Assembly (NCBI RefSeq): GCF_027744825.2
Contig: NW_026527082.1
Location: forward strand, 12,501-76,500
Length of the DNA stretch: 64,000 bases
Source: Synchiropus splendidus
Lineage: Eukaryota; Chordata; Actinopteri; Syngnathiformes; Callionymidae
Direction: 5' to 3'
The notes below the pieces were generated by a model. It saw nothing but the letters and a program-made list of their open reading frames with translations. It searched no databases and was not told the origin of the DNA. Shown here piece after piece: positions 11,469-23,688 of the stretch (its first letter is position 1; every line of letters starts with the position of its first letter). The position numbers and the translations under genes are program-made.

Positions 11469-13536
11469 TTTTATGTTTGGCGTTCCGAAACCCACCTTAT
11501 CTCAGGCTGAAAAGCGTTTTTGTGCATTGTGCCATAACTTTTCAGGGAAGCTTCAGAACATGAAATTTTAACCTCCCACTATAGCAGAAAGGGTCTTTCT
11601 AGTAGTTGCACATCAAATCTAAACTGTCTGAAGTGTTTTTCCAAAGTTATTAACACTTTTATGTTTGGCGTTCCGAAACCCACCTTATCTCAGGCTGAAA
11701 AGCGTTTTTGTGCATTGTGCCATAACTTTTCAGGGAAGCTTCAGAACATGAAATTTTAACCTCCCACTATAGCAGAAAGGGTCTTTCTAGTAGTTGCACA
11801 TCAAATCTAAACTGTCTGAAGTGTTTTTCCAAAGTTATCAACACTTTTATGTTTGGCTTTCCGAAACCCACCTTATCTCAGGCTGAAAAGCGTTTTTGTG
11901 CATTGTGCCATAACTTTTCAGGGAAGCTTCAGAACATGAAATTTTAACCTCCCACTATAGCAGAAAGGGTCTTTCTAGTAGTTGCACATCAAATCTAAAC
12001 TGTCTGAAGTGTTTTTCCAAAGTTATCAACACTTTTATGTTTGGCTTTCCGAAACCCACCTTATCTCAGGCTGAAAAGCGTTTTTGTGCATTGTGCCATA
12101 ACTTTTCAGGGAAGCTTCAGAACATGAAATTTTAACCTCCCACTATAGCAGAAAGGGTCTTTCTAGTAGTTGCACATCAAATCTAAGCTGTCTGAAGTGT
12201 TTTTCAAAAGTTATCAACACTTTTATGTTTGGCGTTCCGAAACCCACCTTATCTCAGGCTGAAAAGCGTTTTTGTGCATTGTGCCATAACTTTTCAGGAA
12301 AGCTTCAGAACATGAAATTTTAACCTCCCACTATAGCAGAAAGGGTCTTTCTAGTAGTTGCACATCAAATCTAAACTGTCTGAAGTGTTTTTCCAAAGTT
12401 ATCAACACTTTTATGTTTGGCGTTCCGAAACCCACCTTATCTCAGGCTGAAAAGCGTTTTTACGCATTGTGCCATAACTTTTCAGGGAAGCTTCAGAACA
12501 TGAAATTTTAACCTCCCACTATAGCAGAAAGGGTCTTTCTAGTAGGTGCACATCAAATCTAAGCTCTCTGAAGTGTTTTTCGAAAGTTATCAACACTTTT
12601 ATGTTTGGCGTTCCGAAACCCACCTTTTCTCAGGCTGAAAAGCGTTTTTGTGCATTGTGCCATAACTTTTCAGGAAAGCTTCAGAACATGAAATTTTAAC
12701 CTCCCACTATAGCAGAAAGGGTCTTTCTAGTAGGTGCACATCAAATCTAAGCTCTCTGAAGTGTTTTTCGAAAGTTATCAACACTTTTATGTTTGGCGTT
12801 CCGAAACCCACCTTATCTCAGGCTGAAAAGCGTTTTTGTGCATTGTGCCATAACTTTTCAGGGAAGCTTCAGAACATGAAATTTTAACCTCCCACTATAG
12901 CAGAAAGGGTCTTTCTAGTAGTTGCACATCAAATCTAAACTGTCTGAAGTGTTTTTCCAAAGTTATCAACACTTTTATGTTTGGCTTTCCGAAACCCACC
13001 TTATCTCAGGCTGAAAAGCGTTTTTGTGCATTGTGCCATAACTTTTCAGGGAAGCTTCAGAACATGAAATTTTAACCTCCCACTATAGCAGAAAGGGTCT
13101 TTCTAGTAGTTGCACATCAAATCTAAGCTGTCTGAAGTGTTTTTCAAAAGTTATCAACACTTTTATGTTTGGCGTTCCGAAACCCACCTTATCTCAGGCT
13201 GAAAAGCGTTTTTGTGCATTGTGCCATAACTTTTCAGGAAAGCTTCAGAACATGAAATTTTAACCTCCCACTATAGCAGAAAGGGTCTTTCTAGTAGTTG
13301 CACATCAAATCTAAACTGTCTGAAGTGTTTTTCCAAAGTTATCAACACTTTTATGTTTGGCGTTCCGAAACCCACCTTATCTCAGGCTGAAAAGCGTTTT
13401 TACGCATTGTGCCATAACTTTTCAGGGAAGCTTCAGAACATGAAATTTTAACCTCCCACTATAGCAGAAAGGGTCTTTCTAGTAGGTGCACATCAAATCT
13501 AAGCTCTCTGAAGTGTTTTTCCAAAGTTATCAACAC
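11281..13536. repeat. Segmental duplication, left part, copy 1 (M61-M72)
   Basis: Twelve monomers matching 17297-19552 at an offset of 32 monomers (6016 bp). Shared order: T14/T183, A, Ac, T14 Ac, T14 B, C, D, then an A31T copy (CCTTTTCT) carrying the D-type 3' end, Ac, T14 B, C, D. The last monomer, M72, is chimeric and differs from M104 at its 3' end. Confidence 0.88.
13349..13536. repeat. Chimeric monomer M72, one-monomer deletion junction
   Basis: M72 is D through position 158 (AC54-55, G138, G155, C158 at 13506) but ends with C174 (13522) instead of G174. In the related copy, M104 is a full D and is followed by M105 (A31T, A79, C174), which has no counterpart here. M72 thus reads as the 5' part of a D fused to the 3' end of an M105-like copy, losing one monomer. 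This explains why the offset between the duplicated segments changes from 32 to 33 monomers exactly here. Confidence 0.75.
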
Positions 13537-16500
13537 TTTTATGTTTGGCGTTCCGAAACCCACCTTATCTCAGGCTGAAAAGCGTTTTTGTGCATTGTGC
13601 CATAACTTTTCAGGAAAGCTTCAGAACATGAAATTTTAACCTCCCACTATAGCAGAAAGGGTCTTTCTAGTAGTTGCACATCAAATCTAAACTGTCTGAA
13701 GTGTTTTTCCAAAGTTATCAACACTTTTATGTTTGGCTTTCCGAAACCCACCTTATCTCAGGCTGAAAAGCGTTTTTACGCATTGTGCCATAACTTTTCA
13801 GGGAAGCTTCAGAACATGAAATTTTAACCTCCCACTATAGCAGAAAGGGTCTTTCTAGTAGGTGCACATCAAATCTAAGCTCTCTGAAGTGTTTTTCGAA
13901 AGTTATCAACACTTTTATGTTTGGCGTTCCGAAACCCACCTTATCTCAGGCTGAAAAGCGTTTTTGTGCATTGTGCCATAACTTTTCAGGGAAGCTTCAG
14001 AACATGAAATTTTAACCTCCCACGATAGCAGAAAGGGTCTTTCTAGTAGTTGCACATCAAATCTAAACTGTCTGAAGTGTTTTTCCAAAGTTATTAACAC
14101 TTTTATGTTTGGCGTTCCGAAACCCACCTTATCTCAGGCTGAAAAGCGTTTTTGCGCATTGTGCCATAACTTTTCAGGGAAGCTTCAGAACATGAAATTT
14201 TAACCTCCCACTATAGCAGAAAGGGTCTTTCTAGTAGTTGCACATCAAATCTAAACTGTCTGAAGTGTTTTTCCAAAGTTATTAACACTTTTATGTTTGG
14301 CGTTCCGAAACCCACCTTATCTCAGGCTGAAAAGCGTTTTTGTGCATTGTGCCATAACTTTTCAGGGAAGCTTCAGAACATGAAATTTTAACCTCCCACT
14401 ATAGCAGAAAGGGTCTTTCTAGTAGGTGCACATCAAATCTAAGCTGTCTGAAGTGTTTTTCGAAAGTTATCAACACTTTTATGTTTGGCGTTCCGAAACC
14501 CACCTTATCTCAGGCTGAAAAGCGTTTTTGTGCATTGTGCCATAACTTTTCAGGGAAGCTTCAGAACATGAAATTTTAACCTCCCACTATAGCAGAAAGG
14601 GTCTTTCTAGTAGTTGCACATCAAATCTAAGCTGTCTGAAGTGTTTTTCCAAAGTTATCAACACTTTTATGTTTGGCGTTCCGAAACCCACCTTATCTCA
14701 GGCTGAAAAGCGTTTTTGTGCATTGTGCCATAACTTTTCAGGAAAGCTTCAGAACATGAAATTTTAACCTCCCACTATAGCAGAAAGGGTCTTTCTAGTA
14801 GTTGCACATCAAATCTAAACTGTCTGAAGTGTTTTTCCAAAGTTATTAACACTTTTATGTTTGGCGTTCCGAAACCCACCTTATCTCAGGCTGAAAAGCG
14901 TTTTTGTGCATTGTGCCATAACTTTTCAGGAAAGCTTCAGAACATGAAATTTTAACCTCCCACTATAGCAGAAAGGGTCTTTCTAGTAGTTGCACATCAA
15001 ATCTAAACTGTCTGAAGTGTTTTTCCAAAGTTATTAACACTTTTATGTTTGGCTTTCCGAAACCCACCTTATCTCAGGCTGAAAAGCGTTTTTGTGCATT
15101 GTGCCATAACTTTTCAGGGAAGCTTCAGAACATGAAATTTTAACCTCCCACTATAGCAGAAAGGGTCTTTCTAGTAGTTGCACATCAAATCTAAACTGTC
15201 TGAAGTGTTTTTCCAAAGTTATTAACACTTTTATGTTTGGCGTTCCGAAACCCACCTTATCTCAGGCTGAAAAGCGTTTTTGTGCATTGTGCCATAACTT
15301 TTCAGGGAAGCTTCAGAACATGAAATTTTAACCTCCCACTATAGCAGAAAGGGTCTTTCTAGTAGTTGCACATCAAATCTAAACTGTCTGAAGTGTTTTT
15401 CCAAAGTTATCAACACTTTTATGTTTGGCGTTCCGAAACCCACCTTATCTCAGGCTGAAAAGCGTTTTTACGCATTGTGCCATAACTTTTCAGGGAAGCT
15501 TCAGAACATGAAATTTTAACCTCCCACTATAGCAGAAAGGGTCTTTCTAGTAGTTGCACATCAAATCTAAACTGTCTGAAGTGTTTTTCCAAAGTTATTA
15601 ACACTTTTATGTTTGGCGTTCCGAAACCCACCTTATCTCAGGCTGAAAAGCGTTTTTGTGCATTGTGCCATAACTTTTCAGGAAAGCTTCAGAACATGAA
15701 ATTTTAACCTCCCACTATAGCAGAAAGGGTCTTTCTAGTAGTTGCACATCAAATCTAAACTGTCTGAAGTGTTTTTCCAAAGTTATCAACACTTTTATGT
15801 TTGGCGTTCCGAAACCCACCTTATCTCAGGCTGAAAAGCGTTTTTACGCATTGTGCCATAACTTTTCAGGGAAGCTTCAGAACATGACATTTTAACCTCC
15901 CACTATAGCAGAAAGGGTCTTTCTAGTAGGTGCACATCAAATCTAAGCTGTCTGAAGTGTTTTTCGAAAGTTATTAACACTTTTATGTTTGGCGTTCCGA
16001 AACCCACCTTATCTCAGGCTGAAAAGCGTTTTTGTGCATTGTGCCATAACTTTTCAGGGAAGCTTCAGAACATGACATTTTAACCTCCCACTATAGCAGA
16101 AAGGGTCTTTCTAGTAGTTGCACATCAAATCTAAGCTGTCTGAAGTGTTTTTCAAAAGTTATCAACACTTTTATGTTTGGCGTTCCGAAACCCACCTTAT
16201 CTCAGGCTGAAAAGCGTTTTTGTGCATTGTGCCATAACTTTTCAGGAAAGCTTCAGAACATGAAATTTTAACCTCCCACTATAGCAGAAAGGGTCTTTCT
16301 AGTAGTTGCACATCAAATCTAAACTGTCTGAAGTGTTTTTCCAAAGTTATCAACACTTTTATGTTTGGCGTTCCGAAACCCACCTTATCTCAGGCTGAAA
16401 AGCGTTTTTACGCATTGTGCCATAACTTTTCAGGGAAGCTTCAGAACATGAAATTTTAACCTCCCACTATAGCAGAAAGGGTCTTTCTAGTAGTTGCACA

Positions 16501-16732
16501 TCAAATCTAAACTGTCTGAAGTGTTTTTCCAAAGTTATTAACACTTTTATGTTTGGCTTTCCGAAACCCACCTTATCTCTGGCTGAAAAGCGTTTTTGTG
16601 CATTGTGCCATAACTTTTCAGGGAAGCTTCAGAACATGAAATTTTAACCTCCCACTATAGCAGAAAGGGTCTTTCTAGTAGTTGCACATCAAATCTAAAC
16701 TGTCTGAAGTGTTTTTCCAAAGTTATCAAGAC
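13537..16732. repeat. Segmental duplication, right part, copy 1 (M73-M89)
   Basis: Seventeen monomers (3196 bp) matching 19741-22936 at an offset of 33 monomers (6204 bp). Shared rare marks include T112G (M75), GC54-55 (M76), A96C in two consecutive copies (M85, M86: CATGACATT), and M89 with both A36T (CTCTGG) and C186G (CAAGAC). Confidence 0.92.
13913..15228. repeat. T112G-marked 7-monomer block, copy 2 (M75-M81)
   Basis: Second copy of the M55-M61 series, matching at T112G, the GC54-55 monomer, the paired A79/T183 monomers and the T14/T183 monomer. After M81 the copies diverge: M82 has C183 where M62 has T183. The block lies inside the larger duplicated segment 13537-16732. Confidence 0.92.
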
Positions 16733-16920
16733 TTTTATGTTTGGCGTTCCGAAACCCACCTTATCTCAGGCTGAAAAGCGTTTTTACGCATTGTGCCATA
16801 ACTTTTCAGGGAAGCTTCAGAACATGAAATTTTAACCTCCCACGATAGCAGAAAGGGTCTTTCTAGTAGTTGCACATCAAATCTAAACTGTCTGAAGTGT
16901 TTTTCCAAAGTTATTAACAC
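16733..16920. repeat. Chimeric monomer M90, breakpoint between two lineages
   Basis: M90 begins with AC at 54-55 (to 16787), as expected after an M89-type copy (compare M122 then M123). It then carries T112G (16844), T138, A155 and T183, the signature of M55, M75 and M108. The next monomer, M91, has GC54-55 like M56, M76 and M109. The crossover therefore lies between 16787 and 16844. This monomer joins the end of one duplicated segment to the interior of another. Confidence 0.82.
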
Positions 16921-17296
16921 TTTTATGTTTGGCGTTCCGAAACCCACCTTATCTCAGGCTGAAAAGCGTTTTTGCGCATTGTGCCATAACTTTTCAGGGA
17001 AGCTTCAGAACATGAAATTTTAACCTCCCACTATAGCAGAAAGGGTCTTTCTAGTAGTTGCACATCAAATCTAAACTGTCTGAAGTGTTTTTCCAAAGTT
17101 ATTAACACTTTTATGTTTGGCGTTCCGAAACCCACCTTATCTCAGGCTGAAAAGCGTTTTTGTGCATTGTGCCATAACTTTTCAGGGAAGCTTCAGAACA
17201 TGAAATTTTAACCTCCCACTATAGCAGAAAGGGTCTTTCTAGTAGTTGCACATCAAATCTAAACTGTCTGAAGTGTTTTTCCAAAGTTATTAACAC

Positions 17297-19552
17297 TTTT
17301 ATGTTTGGCTTTCCGAAACCCACCTTATCTCAGGCTGAAAAGCGTTTTTGTGCATTGTGCCATAACTTTTCAGGGAAGCTTCAGAACATGAAATTTTAAC
17401 CTCCCACTATAGCAGAAAGGGTCTTTCTAGTAGTTGCACATCAAATCTAAACTGTCTGAAGTGTTTTTCCAAAGTTATTAACACTTTTATGTTTGGCGTT
17501 CCGAAACCCACCTTATCTCAGGCTGAAAAGCGTTTTTGTGCATTGTGCCATAACTTTTCAGGGAAGCTTCAGAACATGAAATTTTAACCTCCCACTATAG
17601 CAGAAAGGGTCTTTCTAGTAGTTGCACATCAAATCTAAACTGTCTGAAGTGTTTTTCCAAAGTTATTAACACTTTTATGTTTGGCGTTCCGAAACCCACC
17701 TTATCTCAGGCTGAAAAGCGTTTTTGTGCATTGTGCCATAACTTTTCAGGGAAGCTTCAGAACATGAAATTTTAACCTCCCACTATAGCAGAAAGGGTCT
17801 TTCTAGTAGTTGCACATCAAATCTAAACTGTCTGAAGTGTTTTTCCAAAGTTATCAACACTTTTATGTTTGGCTTTCCGAAACCCACCTTATCTCAGGCT
17901 GAAAAGCGTTTTTGTGCATTGTGCCATAACTTTTCAGGGAAGCTTCAGAACATGAAATTTTAACCTCCCACTATAGCAGAAAGGGTCTTTCTAGTAGTTG
18001 CACATCAAATCTAAACTGTCTGAAGTGTTTTTCCAAAGTTATCAACACTTTTATGTTTGGCTTTCCGAAACCCACCTTATCTCAGGCTGAAAAGCGTTTT
18101 TGTGCATTGTGCCATAACTTTTCAGGGAAGCTTCAGAACATGAAATTTTAACCTCCCACTATAGCAGAAAGGGTCTTTCTAGTAGTTGCACATCAAATCT
18201 AAGCTGTCTGAAGTGTTTTTCAAAAGTTATCAACACTTTTATGTTTGGCGTTCCGAAACCCACCTTATCTCAGGCTGAAAAGCGTTTTTGTGCATTGTGC
18301 CATAACTTTTCAGGAAAGCTTCAGAACATGAAATTTTAACCTCCCACTATAGCAGAAAGGGTCTTTCTAGTAGTTGCACATCAAATCTAAACTGTCTGAA
18401 GTGTTTTTCCAAAGTTATCAACACTTTTATGTTTGGCGTTCCGAAACCCACCTTATCTCAGGCTGAAAAGCGTTTTTACGCATTGTGCCATAACTTTTCA
18501 GGGAAGCTTCAGAACATGAAATTTTAACCTCCCACTATAGCAGAAAGGGTCTTTCTAGTAGGTGCACATCAAATCTAAGCTCTCTGAAGTGTTTTTCGAA
18601 AGTTATCAACACTTTTATGTTTGGCGTTCCGAAACCCACCTTTTCTCAGGCTGAAAAGCGTTTTTGTGCATTGTGCCATAACTTTTCAGGAAAGCTTCAG
18701 AACATGAAATTTTAACCTCCCACTATAGCAGAAAGGGTCTTTCTAGTAGGTGCACATCAAATCTAAGCTCTCTGAAGTGTTTTTCGAAAGTTATCAACAC
18801 TTTTATGTTTGGCGTTCCGAAACCCACCTTATCTCAGGCTGAAAAGCGTTTTTGTGCATTGTGCCATAACTTTTCAGGGAAGCTTCAGAACATGAAATTT
18901 TAACCTCCCACTATAGCAGAAAGGGTCTTTCTAGTAGTTGCACATCAAATCTAAACTGTCTGAAGTGTTTTTCCAAAGTTATCAACACTTTTATGTTTGG
19001 CTTTCCGAAACCCACCTTATCTCAGGCTGAAAAGCGTTTTTGTGCATTGTGCCATAACTTTTCAGGGAAGCTTCAGAACATGAAATTTTAACCTCCCACT
19101 ATAGCAGAAAGGGTCTTTCTAGTAGTTGCACATCAAATCTAAGCTGTCTGAAGTGTTTTTCAAAAGTTATCAACACTTTTATGTTTGGCGTTCCGAAACC
19201 CACCTTATCTCAGGCTGAAAAGCGTTTTTGTGCATTGTGCCATAACTTTTCAGGAAAGCTTCAGAACATGAAATTTTAACCTCCCACTATAGCAGAAAGG
19301 GTCTTTCTAGTAGTTGCACATCAAATCTAAACTGTCTGAAGTGTTTTTCCAAAGTTATCAACACTTTTATGTTTGGCGTTCCGAAACCCACCTTATCTCA
19401 GGCTGAAAAGCGTTTTTACGCATTGTGCCATAACTTTTCAGGGAAGCTTCAGAACATGAAATTTTAACCTCCCACTATAGCAGAAAGGGTCTTTCTAGTA
19501 GGTGCACATCAAATCTAAGCTCTCTGAAGTGTTTTTCGAAAGTTATCAACAC
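17297..19552. repeat. Segmental duplication, left part, copy 2 (M93-M104)
   Basis: Counterpart of 11281-13536 at +6016 bp, with the same order of T14, A31T, B, C and D copies. M104 is a complete D monomer (G174), and the following M105 (19553-19740, A31T with A79) is present here but absent from the left copy. Confidence 0.88.
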
Positions 19553-19740
19553 TTTTATGTTTGGCGTTCCGAAACCCACCTTTTCTCAGGCTGAAAAGCG
19601 TTTTTGTGCATTGTGCCATAACTTTTCAGGAAAGCTTCAGAACATGAAATTTTAACCTCCCACTATAGCAGAAAGGGTCTTTCTAGTAGTTGCACATCAA
19701 ATCTAAACTGTCTGAAGTGTTTTTCCAAAGTTATCAACAC

Positions 19741-22700
19741 TTTTATGTTTGGCGTTCCGAAACCCACCTTATCTCAGGCTGAAAAGCGTTTTTGTGCATT
19801 GTGCCATAACTTTTCAGGAAAGCTTCAGAACATGAAATTTTAACCTCCCACTATAGCAGAAAGGGTCTTTCTAGTAGTTGCACATCAAATCTAAACTGTC
19901 TGAAGTGTTTTTCCAAAGTTATCAACACTTTTATGTTTGGCTTTCCGAAACCCACCTTATCTCAGGCTGAAAAGCGTTTTTACGCATTGTGCCATAACTT
20001 TTCAGGGAAGCTTCAGAACATGAAATTTTAACCTCCCACTATAGCAGAAAGGGTCTTTCTAGTAGGTGCACATCAAATCTAAGCTCTCTGAAGTGTTTTT
20101 CGAAAGTTATCAACACTTTTATGTTTGGCGTTCCGAAACCCACCTTATCTCAGGCTGAAAAGCGTTTTTGTGCATTGTGCCATAACTTTTCAGGGAAGCT
20201 TCAGAACATGAAATTTTAACCTCCCACGATAGCAGAAAGGGTCTTTCTAGTAGTTGCACATCAAATCTAAACTGTCTGAAGTGTTTTTCCAAAGTTATTA
20301 ACACTTTTATGTTTGGCGTTCCGAAACCCACCTTATCTCAGGCTGAAAAGCGTTTTTGCGCATTGTGCCATAACTTTTCAGGGAAGCTTCAGAACATGAA
20401 ATTTTAACCTCCCACTATAGCAGAAAGGGTCTTTCTAGTAGTTGCACATCAAATCTAAACTGTCTGAAGTGTTTTTCCAAAGTTATTAACACTTTTATGT
20501 TTGGCGTTCCGAAACCCACCTTATCTCAGGCTGAAAAGCGTTTTTGTGCATTGTGCCATAACTTTTCAGGGAAGCTTCAGAACATGAAATTTTAACCTCC
20601 CACTATAGCAGAAAGGGTCTTTCTAGTAGGTGCACATCAAATCTAAGCTGTCTGAAGTGTTTTTCGTAAGTTATCAACACTTTTATGTTTGGCGTTCCGA
20701 AACCCACCTTATCTCAGGCTGAAAAGCGTTTTTGTGCATTGTGCCATAACTTTTCAGGGAAGCTTCAGAACATGAAATTTTAACCTCCCACTATAGCAGA
20801 AAGGGTCTTTCTAGTAGTTGCACATCAAATCTAAGCTGTCTGAAGTGTTTTTCCAAAGTTATCAACACTTTTATGTTTGGCGTTCCGAAACCCACCTTAT
20901 CTCAGGCTGAAAAGCGTTTTTGTGCATTGTGCCATAACTTTTCAGGAAAGCTTCAAAACATGAAATTTTAACCTCCCACTATAGCAGAAAGGGTCTTTCT
21001 AGTAGTTGCACATCAAATCTAAACTGTCTGAAGTGTTTTTCCAAAGTTATTAACACTTTTATGTTTGGCGTTCCGAAACCCACCTTATCTCAGGCTGAAA
21101 AGCGTTTTTGTGCATTGTGCCATAACTTTTCAGGAAAGCTTCAGAACATGAAATTTTAACCTCCCACTATAGCAGAAAGGGTCTTTCTAGTAGTTGCACA
21201 TCAAATCTAAACTGTCTGAAGTGTTTTTCCAAAGTTATTAACACTTTTATGTTTGGCTTTCCGAAACCCACCTTATCTCAGGCTGAAAAGCGTTTTTGTG
21301 CATTGTGCCATAACTTTTCAGGGAAGCTTCAGAACATGAAATTTTAACCTCCCACTATAGCAGAAAGGGTCTTTCTAGTAGTTGCACATCAAATCTAAAC
21401 TGTCTGAAGTGTTTTTCCAAAGTTATTAACACTTTTATGTTTGGCGTTCCGAAACCCACCTTATCTCAGGCTGAAAAGCGTTTTTGTGCATTGTGCCATA
21501 ACTTTTCAGGGAAGCTTCAGAACATGAAATTTTAACCTCCCACTATAGCAGAAAGGGTCTTTCTAGTAGTTGCACATCAAATCTAAACTGTCTGAAGTGT
21601 TTTTCCAAAGTTATCAACACTTTTATGTTTGGCGTTCCGAAACCCACCTTATCTCAGGCTGAAAAGCGTTTTTACGCATTGTGCCATAACTTTTCAGGGA
21701 AGCTTCAGAACATGAAATTTTAACCTCCCACTATAGCAGAAAGGGTCTTTCTAGTAGTTGCACATCAAATCTAAACTGTCTGAAGTGTTTTTCCAAAGTT
21801 ATTAACACTTTTATGTTTGGCGTTCCGAAACCCACCTTATCTCAGGCTGAAAAGCGTTTTTGTGCATTGTGCCATAACTTTTCAGGAAAGCTTCAGAACA
21901 TGAAATTTTAACCTCCCACTATAGCAGAAAGGGTCTTTCTAGTAGTTGCACATCAAATCTAAACTGTCTGAAGTGTTTTTCCAAAGTTATCAACACTTTT
22001 ATGTTTGGCGTTCCGAAACCCACCTTATCTCAGGCTGAAAAGCGTTTTTACGCATTGTGCCATAACTTTTCAGGGAAGCTTCAGAACATGACATTTTAAC
22101 CTCCCACTATAGCAGAAAGGGTCTTTCTAGTAGGTGCACATCAAATCTAAGCTGTCTGAAGTGTTTTTCGAAAGTTATTAACACTTTTATGTTTGGCGTT
22201 CCGAAACCCACCTTATCTCAGGCTGAAAAGCGTTTTTGTGCATTGTGCCATAACTTTTCAGGGAAGCTTCAGAACATGACATTTTAACCTCCCACTATAG
22301 CAGAAAGGGTCTTTCTAGTAGTTGCACATCAAATCTAAGCTGTCTGAAGTGTTTTTCAAAAGTTATCAACACTTTTATGTTTGGCGTTCCGAAACCCACC
22401 TTATCTCAGGCTGAAAAGCGTTTTTGTGCATTGTGCCATAACTTTTCAGGAAAGCTTCAGAACATGAAATTTTAACCTCCCACTATAGCAGAAAGGGTCT
22501 TTCTAGTAGTTGCACATCAAATCTAAACTGTCTGAAGTGTTTTTCCAAAGTTATCAACACTTTTATGTTTGGCGTTCCGAAACCCACCTTATCTCAGGCT
22601 GAAAAGCGTTTTTACGCATTGTGCCATAACTTTTCAGGGAAGCTTCAGAACATGAAATTTTAACCTCCCACTATAGCAGAAAGGGTCTTTCTAGTAGTTG

Positions 22701-22936
22701 CACATCAAATCTAAACTGTCTGAAGTGTTTTTCCAAAGTTATTAACACTTTTATGTTTGGCTTTCCGAAACCCACCTTATCTCTGGCTGAAAAGCGTTTT
22801 TGTGCATTGTGCCATAACTTTTCAGGGAAGCTTCAGAACATGAAATTTTAACCTCCCACTATAGCAGAAAGGGTCTTTCTAGTAGTTGCACATCAAATCT
22901 AAACTGTCTGAAGTGTTTTTCCAAAGTTATCAAGAC
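19741..22936. repeat. Segmental duplication, right part, copy 2 (M106-M122)
   Basis: Counterpart of 13537-16732 at +6204 bp. It carries T112G (M108), GC54-55 (M109), the A96C pair (M118, M119) and the A36T/C186G monomer (M122). It continues into M123, a normal D, whereas the left copy breaks at the chimera M90. Confidence 0.92.
20117..21432. repeat. T112G-marked 7-monomer block, copy 3 (M108-M114)
   Basis: Third copy, 6204 bp downstream of copy 2. It carries the same ordered marks, plus private changes that copy 2 lacks: CGTAAG near 20666 in M110, and a G-to-A in the CTTCAAAAC stretch near 20956 in M112. These are mutations newer than the duplication. Confidence 0.92.
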
Positions 22937-23688
22937 TTTTATGTTTGGCGTTCCGAAACCCACCTTATCTCAGGCTGAAAAGCGTTTTTACGCATTGTGC
23001 CATAACTTTTCAGGGAAGCTTCAGAACATGAAATTTTAACCTCCCACTATAGCAGAAAGGGTCTTTCTAGTAGGTGCACATCAAATCTAAGCTCTCTGAA
23101 GTGTTTTTCGAAAGTTATCAACACTTTTATGTTTGGCGTTCCGAAACCCACCTTATCTCAGGCTGAAAAGCGTTTTTGTGCATTGTGCCATAACTTTTCA
23201 GGAAAGCTTCAGAACATGAAATTTTAACCTCCCACTACAGCAGAAAGGGTCTTTCTAGTAGTTGCACATCAAATCTAAACTGTCTGAAGTGTTTTTCCAA
23301 AGTTATTAACACTTTTATGTTTGGCGTTCCGAAACCCACCTTATCTCAGGCTGAAAAGCGTTTTTGTGCATTGTGCCATAACTTTTCAGGGAAGCTTCAG
23401 AACATGAAATTTTAACCTCCCACTATAGCAGAAAGGGTCTTTCTAGTAGTTGCACATCAAATCTAAACTGTCTGATATGTTTTTCCAAAGTTATTAACAC
23501 TTTTATGTTTGGCGTTCCGAAACCCACCTTATCTCAGGCTGAAAAGCGTTTTTGTGCATTGTGCCATAACTTTTCAGGGAAGCTTCAGAACATGAAATTT
23601 TAACCTCCCACTATAGCAGAAAGGGTCTTTCTAGTAGTTGCACATCAAATCTAAACTGTCTGAAGTGTTTTTCCAAAGTTATCAACAC
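22561..23688. repeat. 6-monomer tandem duplication, copy 1 (M121-M126)
   Basis: Order: AC copy with A155/T183, the A36T/C186G copy, D, the T114C copy, the GATATG copy, an A-type copy. The set is repeated directly at 23689-24816, offset 1128 bp. The unit joins the right end of the 6.2 kb segmental duplication to the M45-M47 trio, so it was assembled before it was duplicated. Confidence 0.92.

Noticed and set aside
10155..20331. Four near-identical 70-codon minus-strand open frames as protein genes
   Set aside because: They are repeats of the satellite itself, opened only by T112G. They lie in four copies of the monomer, cross a monomer junction, lack any recognisable domain, and the frame shifts with each 188 bp period.
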